Part shown: piece after piece, positions 31,632-41,016 of the stretch | How the letters are laid out: each line of letters opens with the position of its first letter | Position numbering within the stretch: position 1 is the first letter of the stretch | Origin: an uncultured Bacteroidales bacterium | Lineage (GTDB): Bacteria > Bacteroidota > Bacteroidia > Bacteroidales > Paludibacteraceae | Direction of reading: 5' to 3' | Assembly (NCBI GenBank): GCA_937891975.1 | Contig: CALAUA010000015.1 | Span: 62,001-126,000, forward strand | DNA: 64,000 nucleotides | The notes under the pieces: generated by a model | What the model was told of the DNA's origin: nothing | The model's database searches: none | What the model saw: the letters and a program-made list of their open reading frames with translations, nothing else | Program-made: the position numbers and the translations under genes

Positions 31632-32918
31632 ATATTAAGTATGTGTGAGTATGTGTGAGTATGTGTGAGAATGTGTGGGTGTGTATAAATGTATGGGTAT
31701 GTATAAATATGTGTGGGTGTGAATAAATATGTATGAGTGTGTATAAATGTGTATGGGTATGTATGATTTGTTTCTTTGTGTGGAGATGGGGGATTATTCT
31801 TTGTTTTTGACTTGCTCCTTTTTTTATTTGGTTTACTACTTTTTGCGAGAAAAAAGGAGCAAGCTATATGTGAGTATATTAAGTATGTGTGAGAATGTGT
31901 GGGTGTGAATAAATATATATGAGTGTGTATAAATGTGTATGGGTATGTATGATTTGTTTCTTTGTGTGGAGATGGGGGATTATTCTTTGTTTTTGACTTG
32001 CTCCTTTTTTGTTTAGTTTGCTGCTTTTTGTGAGAAAAAAGGAGCCAGCTATATGTGAGTATATTAAGTATGTGTGAGAATGTGTGAGAATGTGTGGGTG
32101 TGTATAAATGTATGGGTATGTATGATTTGTTTCTTTGTGTGGAGATGGAGGGATTATTCTTTGTTTTTGACTTGCTCCTTTTTTTTGTTTGGTTTACTGT
32201 TTTTTTGTGAGAAAAAAGGAGCAAGCCATGTATGAGTGTGTGAGGAGGGGATAGGTAATTATAAATTTGCTTCTCGGTTTGGAGAGTGGGGATTATATCA
32301 TATCAATCAGCAGTTGTTTGAGTTTCTTGTTGGATGATGAGGTGTATGTTTATTATTATATTGGAGAGAAAAGTGCAAATTAGTTGTATTTTCTGTGGCT
32401 TTATATGTGGTGGATGCGGTTTTTATGATTTCATCTTTGACTTGCTCCTTTTTTTTGTTGAGTTTGCTGCTTTCCCGTAAGAAAAAAGGAGCAAGCTATG
32501 TGTGAGTGTGTATAAATATGTATAAGTGTGTGTGGGGGGATAGATATGTATAGATATGTATAGATATGTATGGGTATGTGTGGGTATGTATAGGTGTGTG
32601 AGGATATGTGTGGGTAATTATGAATATGTGAGGGGGAGTGATAAGTAATTATAAAGTAGTTCCTCGGTGTGGAGAGTGGGGATTATATCATATCTATCAG
32701 CAGTTGTTGGAGTTGTTGGCTTGTATCTTGCTGGATGATGAGGTGATTTTTCTTGTCATATTGGAGAGAAAAGTGGATATGAATTGGTTTTTATGGGGTA
32801 TGGGGGAGTTGGGTTTTAGAGAGTAATAAGAGAATTTGAAACTCTAAAAACGTCCCACATTTGTCCCACATTTGTTCCATAAATGTCCCGAATATGTCCT
32901 TATTTTTTTGGAATGATT
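31632..32918. other. gene-free low-complexity zone with hairpins and duplicated remnants
   Basis: About 1.3 kb without a credible gene. Besides four of the eight hairpins it holds long TATGTGTGAG/TATAAATGTG/TATAGATATG low-complexity runs, a duplicated segment (about 32255-32400 and 32638-32790, sharing GAGAGTGGGGATTATATCAT and GGATGATGAGGTG), and a short TGTCCCACATTTG-type repeat (32849-32900) just after the defence operon. Open frames across it are products of the repeats. Confidence 0.65.
32683..32790 (-). pseudogene. possible 3' remnant of a lost gene
   Basis: The minus strand stays open for about 35 codons ending HLIIQQDTSQQLQQLLIDMI and a stop, which reads like the natural C-terminus of a helical protein. 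No start is available: a stop precedes it at 32793. A more decayed version lies at about 32295-32345 (HLIIQQETQ then stop). This suggests duplication of a dead gene end. The parent gene is not recognised. Confidence 0.3.
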
Positions 32919-33707
32919 TTAATCTTCTAGTTGTTCTTCTTTGGGCGCAATTGGAAAATGATAGAGTTTCAATATTCTCATTAATAGTTCCTCAGATTCT
33001 GATTCTGTTTCGGTATAGCGTTTCACCATTGTGGTAAAAGCAATATAAAATAGAAAAGCCTTTAATATTGCATCATCAATTGTTGGAGAGATTATAGCTC
33101 CTAATTGCTGAATATTGTAGATAGCATAAGTAAAGAGATATATCACATATAAAAATGAAATTAAAAAATGCATATTCCCTGTCTGGAGCATATACATAGA
33201 TATATCAACAATTTCATTTGTTCTTGGCTTAGTACTCCAAATTTTACAAACACCTCTTTTTTTAATGAAATGCTTGATATAATCTGTATAATTACTAAGA
33301 ATAGACGAGGTAAATGCAATTAAAAGAAAAAGACTCAAATCATGATTAATAGGAACATGTACAACTTTTAATGCAACAATAATTATTGTCATAACCCCTG
33401 CAACAAATATTACTGCAAAAAGATATGCTGAAATAATAGCGATAGATGGTATAATTAAATGCAATACACCATATAAAAGGTTAAAGGGTATTTTATATAC
33501 TGTTACAATAATTTTACCATATTTATTTTTAGGAGTAGGTAAAAAGAAGAGTATCAGTGTATAAATAATACTAAAGACTATTATCCACATCCCTAACTTC
33601 AGTGAAATATTTTGAAATAGTAGTGTGATTCCACATACTATTGCAGAACTTAGCACAAATAGTAGAAGCAACAAAAGTTTCATTTTAAATAATAGGCTTA
33701 TTTTCAT
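32919..33707 (-). CDS. polytopic membrane protein, last gene of the defence operon
   Basis: 262 residues from the ATG at 33707; an ATG three codons earlier is equally possible. Hydrophobic segments lie at about residues 8-30, 38-53, 75-118 (two helices), 125-140, 180-200 and 215-230, joined by basic loops, and a charged C-terminus ends KEEQLED. No recognised family. It follows the AbiH gene by about 60 bases and shares its low GC content. Membrane proteins at the end of defence operons are often effectors that disrupt the envelope, but that role is inference from position only. Confidence 0.65.
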   Translation of the reverse strand: MKISLLFKMKLLLLLLFVLSSAIVCGITLLFQNISLKLGMWIIVFSIIYTLILFFLPTPKNKYGKIIVTVYKIPFNLLYGVLHLIIPSIAIISAYLFAVIFVAGVMTIIIVALKVVHVPINHDLSLFLLIAFTSSILSNYTDYIKHFIKKRGVCKIWSTKPRTNEIVDISMYMLQTGNMHFLISFLYVIYLFTYAIYNIQQLGAIISPTIDDAILKAFLFYIAFTTMVKRYTETESESEELLMRILKLYHFPIAPKEEQLED

Positions 33708-33767
33708 TTTTCCCATAATCTTTTACTATACAATAAGATGCACTTATTGTAAATTATTTTTTGATTG

Positions 33768-35468
33768 TTATTTATTAGGCTCTATCATTTCTTCTAATAT
33801 GCCCTTTAATTTTTCGCGCGATTCTGTATTTATAAGTAGGGACATCAACTCATCATCTAACTTTATACCATAGTATGCTTCTCTAACACCTCCCATATCA
33901 TTTGTAGATTTGTATATTTTACCAGGAAAAGGTAACAATTTATAAAAGGGTTCATCTTCCATATAATGCAGAACATTCAACAAACCATCTGATACATACT
34001 TGTTAAAAATGACAGAGTGCCAAGAGTATCTTTGCCATATACATTCATACCATCGTTCTATGTTGAGATTAAAAGAAATCATTAAGTTCGGAATATCATC
34101 TACATTGAGTTTATTCCAATTTTGATTGGCTATTAAATCAATAATTGCTAACATTAACATTGGTTTATAAGGTGTTTTTGTACCACGAATCGTTGATCGT
34201 TTCATATTCCGAAAAAGGTCAATATAATAATCCAATGATGACAAAGTTTCCTTTTTTGTTTTTTCAATTAATGGTTGACAAAGTTTTTTATTTACGACTC
34301 GATCCCTAAGAGATTTTTTATCTTTGAAATTGCGTGATATATTTTGTATTATATCTGTATAATTATCAGTACCATCTTCTTTTTTATAATAAAACGGTTT
34401 AATAGAAACACAATTCTTATGTTCAAAAAGTGTATTTAGCAATGTGCGATCTGAATTTCCACACGAATGTCCCATGATATATATTTGATAAGGTTTAGAG
34501 TCTATAAATTGAAGTAATTCTCGATAGTTACTTGCTTCTAAATACTTAATAGATTTTACATTACGGAGATATTCATTGTCATTTTTGTTGGATATTTCTT
34601 TGTAACAATCATCTAATTCATCTCCATAACCGAAAATCATTGAGTTTAAACTTTTAAGGTCCCCATGAATGTGATTTATACGAAAATGTCTTCCGAATTT
34701 AGGTAAGTATGTATCAGCAGTATGTGTGTAGTTAAAATTTACTAACATTATGGAATTGGGTAACAAGGCAGGAGTATCATTGTTCCGCATCTCCCATATA
34801 CTTTCATCTTTTTCTTGAAGATCTTTGATGTGATCCTCTACGTCATATTTATGAATAGATTTATACATTGAAAGTTCATTTATATAACTACCTATAACAT
34901 CGAATATCTTATTATATTCCATGCGCTCTGCTATTAAATCTTGAAATGTTTGTTTTGCTTCAACTGCAATATCATGTTTCTTTATTGATTCATATATTTT
35001 CTTCTTAATACTATCATTTATTTCTATTTTATGGTTATTATTATTCAATGTAAGATATTCATATAGTTTTTGAGTCAACACATCCAATTGTTTATTTAGT
35101 TCTTCATGTGTAACTCTTGGATTCTCTTTTATTGACTCACATAGCAACTTATAATAAACACCTTCTATATCTACCCAATTGCTATGGTTGTAGACTTTCA
35201 TTATATCTTCAAGTAAAGCATAGAGAGTAAATTTGATAATAGATTGTTCTTGCAAAATGCATACAAAGTCATATCCTTCTAAACTATAATCTTCAGGGAT
35301 ATTCTTCAATATTTCTATTTTGCATAATCCATCGTCAATAATTGTTTCCGAGCGAACAAATAATTTATTCATCCATTTCTCCCAATACCAATTAATGAAA
35401 TCTGCATAGCTTGTTTTCAAGCCATGTGCGAGGTCAAAGCCATTTCCTATAAGTACAATTCTATTCAT
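33768..35468 (-). CDS. AbiH-family abortive infection protein with C-terminal modified-DNA-reader-like domain
   Basis: 566 residues. The N-terminal about 400 match the AbiH family of phage abortive-infection proteins: IVLIGNGFDLAHGLKTSYADFINWYW at the start, LVNFNYTHTADTYL, NHIHGDLKSLNSMIFGYGDELDD, and IYIMGHSCGNSDRTLLNTLFEH. The C-terminal about 145 residues look like a separate domain: RGTKTPYKPMLMLAIIDLI, EPFYKLLPFPGK, then IKLDDELMSLLINTESREKLKGIL. That order (a KPxLxL helix, a PF..L strand, and a closing DDEL..LL...SR..L helix) is like the sulfur-binding/modification-reading domain placed at the N-terminus of ScoMcrA-type HNH restriction enzymes. AbiH normally lacks it. The gene sits 46 bases after the LlaJI-like nuclease gene. 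Confidence 0.78.
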   Translation of the reverse strand: MNRIVLIGNGFDLAHGLKTSYADFINWYWEKWMNKLFVRSETIIDDGLCKIEILKNIPEDYSLEGYDFVCILQEQSIIKFTLYALLEDIMKVYNHSNWVDIEGVYYKLLCESIKENPRVTHEELNKQLDVLTQKLYEYLTLNNNNHKIEINDSIKKKIYESIKKHDIAVEAKQTFQDLIAERMEYNKIFDVIGSYINELSMYKSIHKYDVEDHIKDLQEKDESIWEMRNNDTPALLPNSIMLVNFNYTHTADTYLPKFGRHFRINHIHGDLKSLNSMIFGYGDELDDCYKEISNKNDNEYLRNVKSIKYLEASNYRELLQFIDSKPYQIYIMGHSCGNSDRTLLNTLFEHKNCVSIKPFYYKKEDGTDNYTDIIQNISRNFKDKKSLRDRVVNKKLCQPLIEKTKKETLSSLDYYIDLFRNMKRSTIRGTKTPYKPMLMLAIIDLIANQNWNKLNVDDIPNLMISFNLNIERWYECIWQRYSWHSVIFNKYVSDGLLNVLHYMEDEPFYKLLPFPGKIYKSTNDMGGVREAYYGIKLDDELMSLLINTESREKLKGILEEMIEPNK

Positions 35469-35514
35469 GGTTAAAGTTTAATTATTGTATGTTTAAGTTT
35501 CCGTTATATTTGAT

Positions 35515-37767
35515 TTATTCTAGTTCTTCTTTTGTTATAGGGGTTTTGAGGCAATCTAATAATTCAGGGAATGTGATAGTATTTGGTCGAAGAGTGAAAT
35601 TATTTTGCTGCTTGATAGCAGTATCTACGCCTAGTTTCTTCCACAAAGCATTCATATCAAATCCATGCTCTTCTAATATTTGTTTGCGAATACCTTTTCC
35701 TTTTATGTTGAACAATAGATAATATTCTGCATTAGGATTTTGAGATGGATATTCATGGTTGCTAATCAAATCAGCTTTTGTGATTATTCTTGGGCCTTTA
35801 CCATCTAACTGACATAAACTAATCCCCTCTTTGCCATGTAAAAGAATATATTTAGCAGACAATAATTGTGGAGTTACATCCACTGATCCTTTTGCATCAC
35901 CAAGACGAGCATTGTATAATCTTTTCTCCAATATCCACTTTTTGTGTTGGTCATTTTTGTAATACCCTATCAATATCGTATCTACACTACTACATTGGAT
36001 AGCAGCACGTGGTGGGAGTTGGGGTTGTTGACCAAGCGTGTAGTTATCTTGTATTGTGAAATCCTTCTCTAGCATTGCGAGCAGTTGTGCGTGCTCGGTT
36101 TCCATGGCTGTGCGTTTGGTGGCGTCAGCGATGGTGTTTGGATTTTGCAATGCAAGTGTCAATATCTCTTTATCATCAAACGGAGTAAAGACTTTACCAA
36201 TTAGTTGTTTGAAGTGCGTTTGTACATAGTCTTCTGGTACTACACCTTTGGAGCGCATTGGATAGAATTGATATTGAGTAGCCAATACATCTTGTATATT
36301 CTTGCGGAACTCACGGCGCACTTCATCTTTCCAAACGGCCTTTTCTGATTGCTTGTTGCGAGCATATAGCGCAATCACAAACAAGAAATTGACATTATAG
36401 CGCGATAGCAATAGGGTGTCGCGGTCAAATAGACGGTCCTCAAACTGGTATTGCACAGTTGGGTTGTCCTTCATCGGGGTGAGTTTGATCTCGCGATGCG
36501 AATAGCTAAAATCGTCCTTCTCCATTGCTGCGCTAATAAAGAAGTTCGGCAAGATATTGTAGCCTTCCGTTTGGTCGTCACGCACCTTGATATCTGGATT
36601 AGGCTTGCTTTCATCCAACCATAGGTTGATATTGTATTGGATGATATTTCGTGCGTAGGTGTATTGTTTGTAGATAGAATGCTCGCCAAGGTGTCCGCCA
36701 ATGCGGTAGTACTTGCTATCGCCAATGTAGTAGGTTTGCGTTTCTTCTCCCTCAGGCTGCATGAGCCCTTTGTAGGTATAGAGGTGGTCCACGAGCTTGC
36801 CGTCTTTTTGTTCGGTTAGTTCTTTTGGCAAGGCTGCTTTATCCACACTACTACCTATTAACTCGTCAATGATGGCTTCGAAGACAATATAGAAGTTCTT
36901 GACGAGCAGATACTCTTTGAGGTCAGCTGTGATATGTATTTTCTCAGCGTTGTCAAAGAAAGCGTAGCACAAATCCCAAAGCTCTAGGGCAAGGTCTGAA
37001 TAGTATTTGTATTTGATTTGGCGCAAACGGATGCGTCCTCTCCCCGCCATATAGCTTGCAAACTGCGCTCCTTTGATGAGTGGAAAACCTACATTGATTT
37101 TCACTTGGAAGCCATACGCCTCGCTAATATAGTTGAGGATGGAGTAATAGATAATCAGAAGCTCCTCATCAAAATTAATTTGTCGCTTCTTATTAACAGG
37201 ATTGAGGTAGATAGGGCTATTATCTTGGATGATAGCTTGCGAGCGATTGATGGTGCGAGTCCAATTGATCTTGTTGAATCCAGAGTGGATATTCTTGAGG
37301 ATAAAGGTGATGAAATCTTGGTGGTCTTTATTAAATTGGATGAGTGATAGCAGAATATCCAATAGCGTATTAGAGCGACGGCGCATACCATGTCCCACTT
37401 GTGATATTTGGCGATGGTAGATGATATCACTTTGCTTGTGTGATTGTTGGAAAACGGATATAGCACGATGAATCCAAACAGCAAACTCGTAGATGAACTT
37501 GCGTTCCTCTTGTGTGAGAGCATTCTCCTTCTTGTCCAAATCAATAAGAGCTTTAGGGTCATATTTCCCAAATACTTTTCCGCTCTCATCCATCAGTACT
37601 TTGGGGAGGATGAAGACACAATCACGCAGTTGAGGGTTGTAGAAATAGCCCACATAGCTGAGGGATACATCGCCTTCGATATCTTGCAATGCATCCGACC
37701 CAACGCCATGTAGCACCTCACGGACGAGCTCTACTGGGTATTTATATTCTTCAAGAAGGAGTTTCAA
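35515..37767 (-). CDS. LlaJI/McrC-like restriction nuclease subunit
   Basis: 750 residues. It starts inside the stop codon of the McrB-like gene (4-base overlap), the classic McrB-McrC arrangement. A nuclease-like core lies at about residues 340-410: LVDHLYTYKGLMQPEG, then YYIGDSKYYRIGG with an Asp-x-Lys in strand context, then SIYKQYTYARNIIQYNINLW. The GDSKYY segment fits a PD-(D/E)xK catalytic strand, and the surroundings recall the R2 subunit of LlaJI-type systems. N-terminal (1-330) and C-terminal (520-750) regions are unassigned; the end (LFNIKGKGIRKQILEEHGF) may read DNA or bind the partner. It would cut DNA when activated by the GTPase partner. The family is inferred from context and the core motif. 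Confidence 0.7.
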   Translation of the reverse strand: MKLLLEEYKYPVELVREVLHGVGSDALQDIEGDVSLSYVGYFYNPQLRDCVFILPKVLMDESGKVFGKYDPKALIDLDKKENALTQEERKFIYEFAVWIHRAISVFQQSHKQSDIIYHRQISQVGHGMRRRSNTLLDILLSLIQFNKDHQDFITFILKNIHSGFNKINWTRTINRSQAIIQDNSPIYLNPVNKKRQINFDEELLIIYYSILNYISEAYGFQVKINVGFPLIKGAQFASYMAGRGRIRLRQIKYKYYSDLALELWDLCYAFFDNAEKIHITADLKEYLLVKNFYIVFEAIIDELIGSSVDKAALPKELTEQKDGKLVDHLYTYKGLMQPEGEETQTYYIGDSKYYRIGGHLGEHSIYKQYTYARNIIQYNINLWLDESKPNPDIKVRDDQTEGYNILPNFFISAAMEKDDFSYSHREIKLTPMKDNPTVQYQFEDRLFDRDTLLLSRYNVNFLFVIALYARNKQSEKAVWKDEVRREFRKNIQDVLATQYQFYPMRSKGVVPEDYVQTHFKQLIGKVFTPFDDKEILTLALQNPNTIADATKRTAMETEHAQLLAMLEKDFTIQDNYTLGQQPQLPPRAAIQCSSVDTILIGYYKNDQHKKWILEKRLYNARLGDAKGSVDVTPQLLSAKYILLHGKEGISLCQLDGKGPRIITKADLISNHEYPSQNPNAEYYLLFNIKGKGIRKQILEEHGFDMNALWKKLGVDTAIKQQNNFTLRPNTITFPELLDCLKTPITKEELE

Positions 37768-39857
37768 TTATTCAAATATTTATCGAAGACCTCTCGCATG
37801 CGGAGTAGTCTATCAATGATAAGATCAAATATACTTTGCTCATTATTAAAATCTACATTGTACTCCGCATATATATCAATTCTCTCTCGTGTACCAACCT
37901 TTCCTTCCCAAGTCAAATTTATGTCACCAAGTTCTGACTGAATAGCTGCCTTATGACTATACAAAGTGTTGTATAATTGTTCGTCCATAGTTTCATACTT
38001 GACAAACAACTTATTTGCTTTATGCTTGATTACCACACATAAGTAACCTTTCTTTTGAAGCACATGGAATTGACAATAATAGTTTTTTGTTGGCGTTTGG
38101 CGACCACCAAAATATTGCATGTAATCTGCATCATTTTGAGCGTATTTTAGATATCGTGTCCAAAAATCCAAACGCTTTTGTTGTAATGCAGATAAATCAT
38201 CGTTGCTGAGATTTACTGCTTCTTCATCGATTTCTGATATTAGATCCGATGTAGAAACTCCCAAATTCTCCATCAATGTCTTGATGGTTGCTTCATTGGC
38301 ATCGCCTAATGGAGTGTAGAACTTGTTAAAAGTTAGTTTTCCTTCTCCGTCTTGGAATGCTTTGTCTGAGAGTTCGTAATCTTTGAATACATCGTTCCAA
38401 AGATAGAAAACTACTTTGTTCACAAATTTTTCTGCATCAATCTTTCCGTTGCAAGCTTTGCAGAAGAAGTAGCCAAGTTTTTTATCTTCGGAGCTTGTCA
38501 TGTTACCAATTACATTGTTGATCTTCTCCACAAAGTCCCACCAATCGTATTCTACATCTGAAAGGGCGATTGTCCAATTCTCGCCTGCATCATGGATTGG
38601 CATATATTTCCAGTCCCAACGACGCTTGAAGGCACTATCAATTGGGAAGAGTGATTGGTCGGAAGTGTTCATCGTCGCCCAAATGTGGAGGTTGGCTGGG
38701 AGTACAAGTTCCTCACCCGATAGGATATTTGCTTCCAAGTCATACCCTGCAAACTCTTTTGCGAGATAGTCACGGATATCTTGATCTGCCTTGATTGGGT
38801 ATTCCGATACGCCATCTTTACGGTCGAGGAGTTGGAATATATCGCCGAAGATTTGTGCACAATTACCACGGTTAATTTCCTCAATTACAAGGAATACAGG
38901 CTGCTCTGGATTCTGCCATGCTGCTACATAAGCTTTGAGGAATGCTTGAGGAACGAAGGAATAAACGATTTTGTCGTTTTGTACATGCTTTGCCATTTCT
39001 TCACCAATAGCAATGCCTTTTCCTACTTCTACAGTCATTGACTCTGGGAAATCGCAAGCGACAACAATACGTTTAATATCAGCTGCTGAAAGCCCTTTCA
39101 ATGAACACCAATATTTTGCAGCAAACTTATGGCAAGGATAGGTGTGTCCTAAGGTTTTAATTTCAGAGAGCTTGTCAATTAACTCATCTGCCGAATATAG
39201 TCTATCCGCACTCTTCATGGTAGGTTTGTATGCACCGACAAATGTAGAGTAGTCACTATCAGGGTGGAAAGTTGTGCGGAAAACGAGTGCATTGGGAGTA
39301 TTTTGAATCTCCTTGTTTACCTTATGACTCTTTCCTGTACCAGGTGCTCCATAGAAGATTTGTTGGAGAGGAAAATCTCCTTTATTTCTTTTCATATTTG
39401 AAGTATTAATTGACATGTTTGGCTTAAATCCTTCTGCAATTGCTTCTAATTTTTGTATAGTATTTTGTAAGTAATTTTCAGAAATAGCTATATCTTTATC
39501 AGTATCATATTCATCTAATTCTGGTTGATTTCCCCAAACAATAATCTTACTTAAGGTAGAAAATAATGGTTTAGTTTGAACTGTTGAATTTGCATTTGCG
39601 ACAGGATCTGTAAAAAACAATGAACCATTATTTCTCCATTCTGTTTCATCATATTTTGTCAAGTGTTGAAAAACATCCAAATGAGTTAACATATCTTTTA
39701 GTGTTTGCAAAAGATTATCAACTCCTATTTGAAAATATTTAGCTCCACCTCTTCGTCCAGAGTTACTAAAAGTAATGTAGCCGCCTCTAGGACTTAGCTC
39801 TGCTTTAAACTCGCTCATGCCAGAAGCACTATCAAGATATGAATATAAATTTTTCAT
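37764..39857 (-). CDS. McrB/LlaJI R1-like AAA+ GTPase restriction subunit
   Basis: 697 residues. The AAA core begins at about residue 165: Walker A FYGAPGTGKSHKV, Walker B VFLVIEEINRGNCAQIFGDIFQLLDR, and the sensor MNTSDQSLFPIDSAFKRRWDW, which matches the McrB GTPase branch (MNTADRS...RRF). The N-terminal about 160 residues likely form the DNA-recognition part (GYITFSNSGRRGGAKYFQIGVDNLLQ), and the C-terminal part has no strong motif. McrB-type proteins assemble into hexamers, hydrolyse GTP and translocate DNA for a nuclease partner. It overlaps both the upstream methyltransferase and the downstream nuclease genes by four bases, so the three are translated together. Confidence 0.85.
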   Translation of the reverse strand: MKNLYSYLDSASGMSEFKAELSPRGGYITFSNSGRRGGAKYFQIGVDNLLQTLKDMLTHLDVFQHLTKYDETEWRNNGSLFFTDPVANANSTVQTKPLFSTLSKIIVWGNQPELDEYDTDKDIAISENYLQNTIQKLEAIAEGFKPNMSINTSNMKRNKGDFPLQQIFYGAPGTGKSHKVNKEIQNTPNALVFRTTFHPDSDYSTFVGAYKPTMKSADRLYSADELIDKLSEIKTLGHTYPCHKFAAKYWCSLKGLSAADIKRIVVACDFPESMTVEVGKGIAIGEEMAKHVQNDKIVYSFVPQAFLKAYVAAWQNPEQPVFLVIEEINRGNCAQIFGDIFQLLDRKDGVSEYPIKADQDIRDYLAKEFAGYDLEANILSGEELVLPANLHIWATMNTSDQSLFPIDSAFKRRWDWKYMPIHDAGENWTIALSDVEYDWWDFVEKINNVIGNMTSSEDKKLGYFFCKACNGKIDAEKFVNKVVFYLWNDVFKDYELSDKAFQDGEGKLTFNKFYTPLGDANEATIKTLMENLGVSTSDLISEIDEEAVNLSNDDLSALQQKRLDFWTRYLKYAQNDADYMQYFGGRQTPTKNYYCQFHVLQKKGYLCVVIKHKANKLFVKYETMDEQLYNTLYSHKAAIQSELGDINLTWEGKVGTRERIDIYAEYNVDFNNEQSIFDLIIDRLLRMREVFDKYLNN

Positions 39858-40969
39858 GATATATGAGATATTAATTGTTTAAATATTTCATTTGTTATCG
39901 CTTTAATAACAGGTACTGCAACACTATTTCCGAATTGTTTATAAGCCTCTTTTTTCGATACTACGATTCTGAACTCAAGTTGTTTCTCTTCTTTCGTAGT
40001 AACATAACCGCCTCCATTTCCTATTATATAATACCCTTGAAGTCTTCCTGCTTCAACAGGAGTAAGAAGTCGAGGATTTTTCCCTATGTTAGATTGATCT
40101 ATCAATATCTCACTTCCATCCTTCCAGTAACGTGCGGAAATGGTGCTTGAATAAGGGCTATCTACTGTAAATAATGAATAGCCAAATCCTTTACCGTTTT
40201 GTTTATTTCGTTTCTTTCGTTCTTGATGACCAATCCACATTTTATCACTAATAGTGTATGAAAGATCAATAGTTTCACTTGGCTCTAATATATCTGAAAG
40301 TTTTGTCGGAATAGTTCCCAACTTCAGAAGTTTTTTATCATATATGATAGATTCATTCAAAGCTATTCCATAAGGGAATTGAAAATTATCTACATGTATA
40401 ATCTCTTTATACCATGCTACAATAAACAATCGTTCCCTATTTTGAGGAACACCAAAGTGTTTGGCATTTAAAACCTCATAAGAATAATTGTATCCTAATT
40501 CAGTCAATGTTGCCAAAATCACTTCTAAAGTTCTACCATTATCATGATTTTTGAGTCCTCTAACATTCTCTAAGAATAACACTTTTGGAGGAACTCCTCG
40601 CTGAATTTTATGTCGTACAATATTAGCGATATTAAAAAACAAAGTACCTCTCGTATCGTCAAATCCTTTCTTTAACCCTGCCACAGAAAATGGCTGACAT
40701 GGAAAGCCTGCGCAGCATATATCAAAATCAGGTATTGTGTCTGGATTGGCTTTAGTTATATCCTCGTTAAAGTATAGATATTCTCCTTTGCTGTTTTTTT
40801 TGAACAATAGAGGCTGAATTGAAGCATAGTTAGACTCATAAGATAAACGAGCATATCTATCCAGTTCGCTAGCAAATACACATTTAGCTCCTACTGAATG
40901 TAATGCAGTATGAAACCCTCCTATTCCTGCAAATAAATCTATGAATGTATATTTCTTCCTTGTTGTCAT
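39854..40969 (-). CDS. C5-cytosine DNA methyltransferase 2 of the island
   Basis: 371 residues, a full Dcm-type enzyme: motif I FIDLFAGIGGFHTALHSVG, motif IV GFPCQPFSVAG with the catalytic Cys, motif VI LFLENVRGL, motif VIII region NRERLFIVAW, and motifs IX/X at LTPVEAGRLQGY and QFGNSVAVPVI. The target recognition region (about residues 200-290) is short. It is coupled by overlap to the McrB-like gene, as expected when modification protects against the adjacent nuclease. Together with the first methyltransferase (45672-46886) it would account for the two C5 enzymes of an LlaJI-type system, which modify the two strands of an asymmetric site. The site here cannot be read from sequence. Confidence 0.92.
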   Translation of the reverse strand: MTTRKKYTFIDLFAGIGGFHTALHSVGAKCVFASELDRYARLSYESNYASIQPLLFKKNSKGEYLYFNEDITKANPDTIPDFDICCAGFPCQPFSVAGLKKGFDDTRGTLFFNIANIVRHKIQRGVPPKVLFLENVRGLKNHDNGRTLEVILATLTELGYNYSYEVLNAKHFGVPQNRERLFIVAWYKEIIHVDNFQFPYGIALNESIIYDKKLLKLGTIPTKLSDILEPSETIDLSYTISDKMWIGHQERKKRNKQNGKGFGYSLFTVDSPYSSTISARYWKDGSEILIDQSNIGKNPRLLTPVEAGRLQGYYIIGNGGGYVTTKEEKQLEFRIVVSKKEAYKQFGNSVAVPVIKAITNEIFKQLISHIS

Positions 40970-41016
40970 CTGTTTACTCCTCTAGATTATTTATCTTTGT
41001 TTCCAATCCTTGTCTA

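Larger units (their letters stand above)
30456..32496. repeat. array of eight large CTTGCTCCTTTTTT hairpins
   Basis: Eight inverted repeats share the arms CTTGCTCCTTTTTT and AAAAAAGGAGCAAG (14-bp stem, 24-30 base loop). They span 30456-30511, 30605-30662, 31415-31470, 31564-31620, 31809-31864, 31995-32049 (one arm mismatch, GGAGCCAG), 32169-32226 and 32439-32496. Loops are of two kinds: one with GCAGAGGCTTCATTC (first and third) and one with GTTTGCTGCTTTTT-like text (the others). Intervals of 90-215 bases hold TATGTGTGAG-type low-complexity DNA. Each hairpin has T and A tracts, so each could act as a terminator in both directions, but eight copies exceed that need. Confidence 0.88.

Noticed and set aside
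31526..32224. A 232-codon open frame rich in His, Thr, Tyr and Lys across the hairpin array
   Set aside because: It is periodic because it translates the hairpins and TATGTGTG-type spacers. It has no start context and changes frame at T tracts; it reads as repeat translation, not a protein.
30456..32496. The hairpin array as a CRISPR array
   Set aside because: Repeats are palindromic about 55-base units with variable intervals of 90-215 bases, spacers are low-complexity and similar to each other, and no cas genes are present.
30456..32496. The hairpin array as a retron or other reverse-transcriptase system
   Set aside because: No reverse transcriptase gene is found in the window.
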